This document shows, in pieces, positions 63,211-64,000 of a stretch of 64,000 nt of DNA. This stretch comes from an uncultured Alphaproteobacteria bacterium (lineage in GTDB: Bacteria; Pseudomonadota; Alphaproteobacteria; Rhodospirillales; Rhodospirillaceae). Positions within the stretch are counted from its first letter, which is position 1. The number at the start of each line of letters is the position of its first letter. The position numbers and the translations under genes were made by a program. The stretch covers positions 62,001 to 126,000 of the forward strand of contig CACGTM010000001.1 in the NCBI GenBank assembly GCA_902575965.1. The letters run 5' to 3'. The notes beneath the pieces are model-generated. The model searched no databases. It was not told the origin of the DNA and saw nothing but the letters and a program-made list of their open reading frames with translations.

Positions 63211-64000
63211 ATGCACAAATTGAGAATCTTTTTATCAATCCTATTCTTATTACTAATAATTTTTATTTCTTTTTTTCTTTATTTTTTGCAAAGTTTAAAT
63301 TCTTCAGTTGGTCATATTGCTCAAGACACCAAATTTATCATAAATCCAGGTCAAAGCCTCGGGGAAATATCGGATCAACTTCAGGATTTAGGAATTATTT
63401 CATCCGCCCAGTATTTCAAGTTTTATGCAGTTATTACAAGGAAAGATCAAAGTCTTAAGGCAGGCGAATATTTATTTGAACCTAATGAGAAGATAGTCAC
63501 AGTTTTAAATAAAATAGTTAATAATGATACTTATGAGAGATATTTAACTATACCTGAGGGTTTAACTTCCATTCAAATTTTAAATTTAATAAATAATGCT
63601 GAAGGTATGAATGATGCTCAACTAGAGACACTTGATGAGGGTTCTATTCTTCCTGAAACCTATAATTATTCTTGGGGGGGAGATAGAAAGGAATTGCTTC
63701 ATAGAATGAAAAAGTCTCTTGAAGATTTTGTAGAAAAGGCTTGGTTATTAAGAAAAGATAACCTTCCTTTTTCTTCAATAAATGAGGCTTTGATATTAGC
63801 TTCAATAGTTGAAAAAGAAACAAGCTTGGAAAGAGAGAGGTCTAAAGTAGCTTCAGTTTTTGTTAATCGGCTAAGAAAAGGAATGCGTTTACAGTCTGAC
63901 CCAACAGTTATATATGGTATAGATAAGAATGGTTTTCTGGGAAGAAAAATTACTCGTTCTGATTTAAATGGTTATACCGAATTTAATACTTATAAAATTC
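63211..64000 (+). CDS. mltG: Endolytic murein transglycosylase MltG, 5' part
   Basis: The reading frame from ATG 63211 runs off the window end, so it is missing from the ORF track; about 263 residues are present. It has one N-terminal membrane helix, a LysM-like segment ('FIINPGQSLGEISDQL'), then the catalytic domain with the Glu in 'LASIVEKETSLERER' and 'SDPTVIYGID'. MltG cuts nascent glycan strands. A GTG four codons upstream, right after the fabF stop, is an alternative start. The fabF-mltG order is classical. Confidence 0.93.
   Translation, partial: MHKLRIFLSILFLLLIIFISFFLYFLQSLNSSVGHIAQDTKFIINPGQSLGEISDQLQDLGIISSAQYFKFYAVITRKDQSLKAGEYLFEPNEKIVTVLNKIVNNDTYERYLTIPEGLTSIQILNLINNAEGMNDAQLETLDEGSILPETYNYSWGGDRKELLHRMKKSLEDFVEKAWLLRKDNLPFSSINEALILASIVEKETSLERERSKVASVFVNRLRKGMRLQSDPTVIYGIDKNGFLGRKITRSDLNGYTEFNTYKI

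Overview
The window looks like chromosome of a low-GC (roughly one third G+C by eye) alphaproteobacterium, probably a free-living marine heterotroph. The evidence is gene order rather than any one marker: rpsF-rpsR-rplI-dnaB-alr-mlaE-mlaF-radA-cvpA on the minus strand, facing fabD-fabG-acpP-fabF-mltG on the plus strand, and the yfgM-like/bamB/der trio. TRAP-type transport, a sodium symporter, a photolyase and many small redox enzymes fit a sunlit-water lifestyle. Genus-level placement (SAR116-like or another low-GC Rhodospirillales-type lineage) is inference only. No rRNA, tRNA, CRISPR array, integrase or transposase was seen.

Layout. 0-3 kb: end of a TRAP transporter operon, then a GST, an isochorismatase-fold hydrolase and a DMT exporter. 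3.2-14.3 kb: a probable catabolic accessory block with a ThDP-dependent lyase, an SNF-family symporter, a CpcT/CpeT-like secreted protein, an MFS exporter, a double-domain CaiB CoA-transferase, an acyl-CoA dehydrogenase, a peptide-type binding protein with no canonical start codon, and a SUMF1-fold lipobox-less secreted protein. 14.5-19.3 kb: housekeeping genes ppx/gppA, rlmE, guaB and guaA. 19.3-24.3 kb: a variable region directly after guaA, with a strikingly GC-richer secreted-protein gene, an acyltransferase, a small CGCC-tailed protein, and a DUF1538 transporter with two PII-like proteins. 24.5-26.2 kb: a four-gene metal-handling operon (beta-barrel, His-rich HMA protein, MerT-like protein, CsoR-type repressor) with a clear dyad operator. 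26.2-29.8 kb: MazG-like, YdjM-like and alcohol dehydrogenase genes, then two decayed genes. 30.0-33.0 kb: a tandem-repeat coiled-coil protein and a GAF-GAF-PAS adenylate cyclase. 33-43.6 kb: a serine hydrolase, purF-purU, SMR and MFS transporters, thrH, trhO, a GST, a VOC protein and a photolyase. 43.8-46.2 kb: a tandem pair of unfamiliar methyltransferases. 46.2-64 kb: envelope and core genes, ending inside mltG.

How the genes work together. guaB and guaA overlap and convert IMP to GMP; purF and purU feed the same purine route through PRPP amination and formate release. The fab cluster makes fatty acids, and mlaEF moves phospholipids across the envelope. BamB and the YfgM-like protein serve outer-membrane assembly and secretion quality control. 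The most distinctive features are the metal operon with its operator inside a predicted leaderless promoter, the fused DUF1538 protein with two PII partners, the repeat protein/adenylate cyclase pair, the methyltransferase pair, and a chimeric gene relic joining an aminotransferase N-terminus to an SDR C-terminus.
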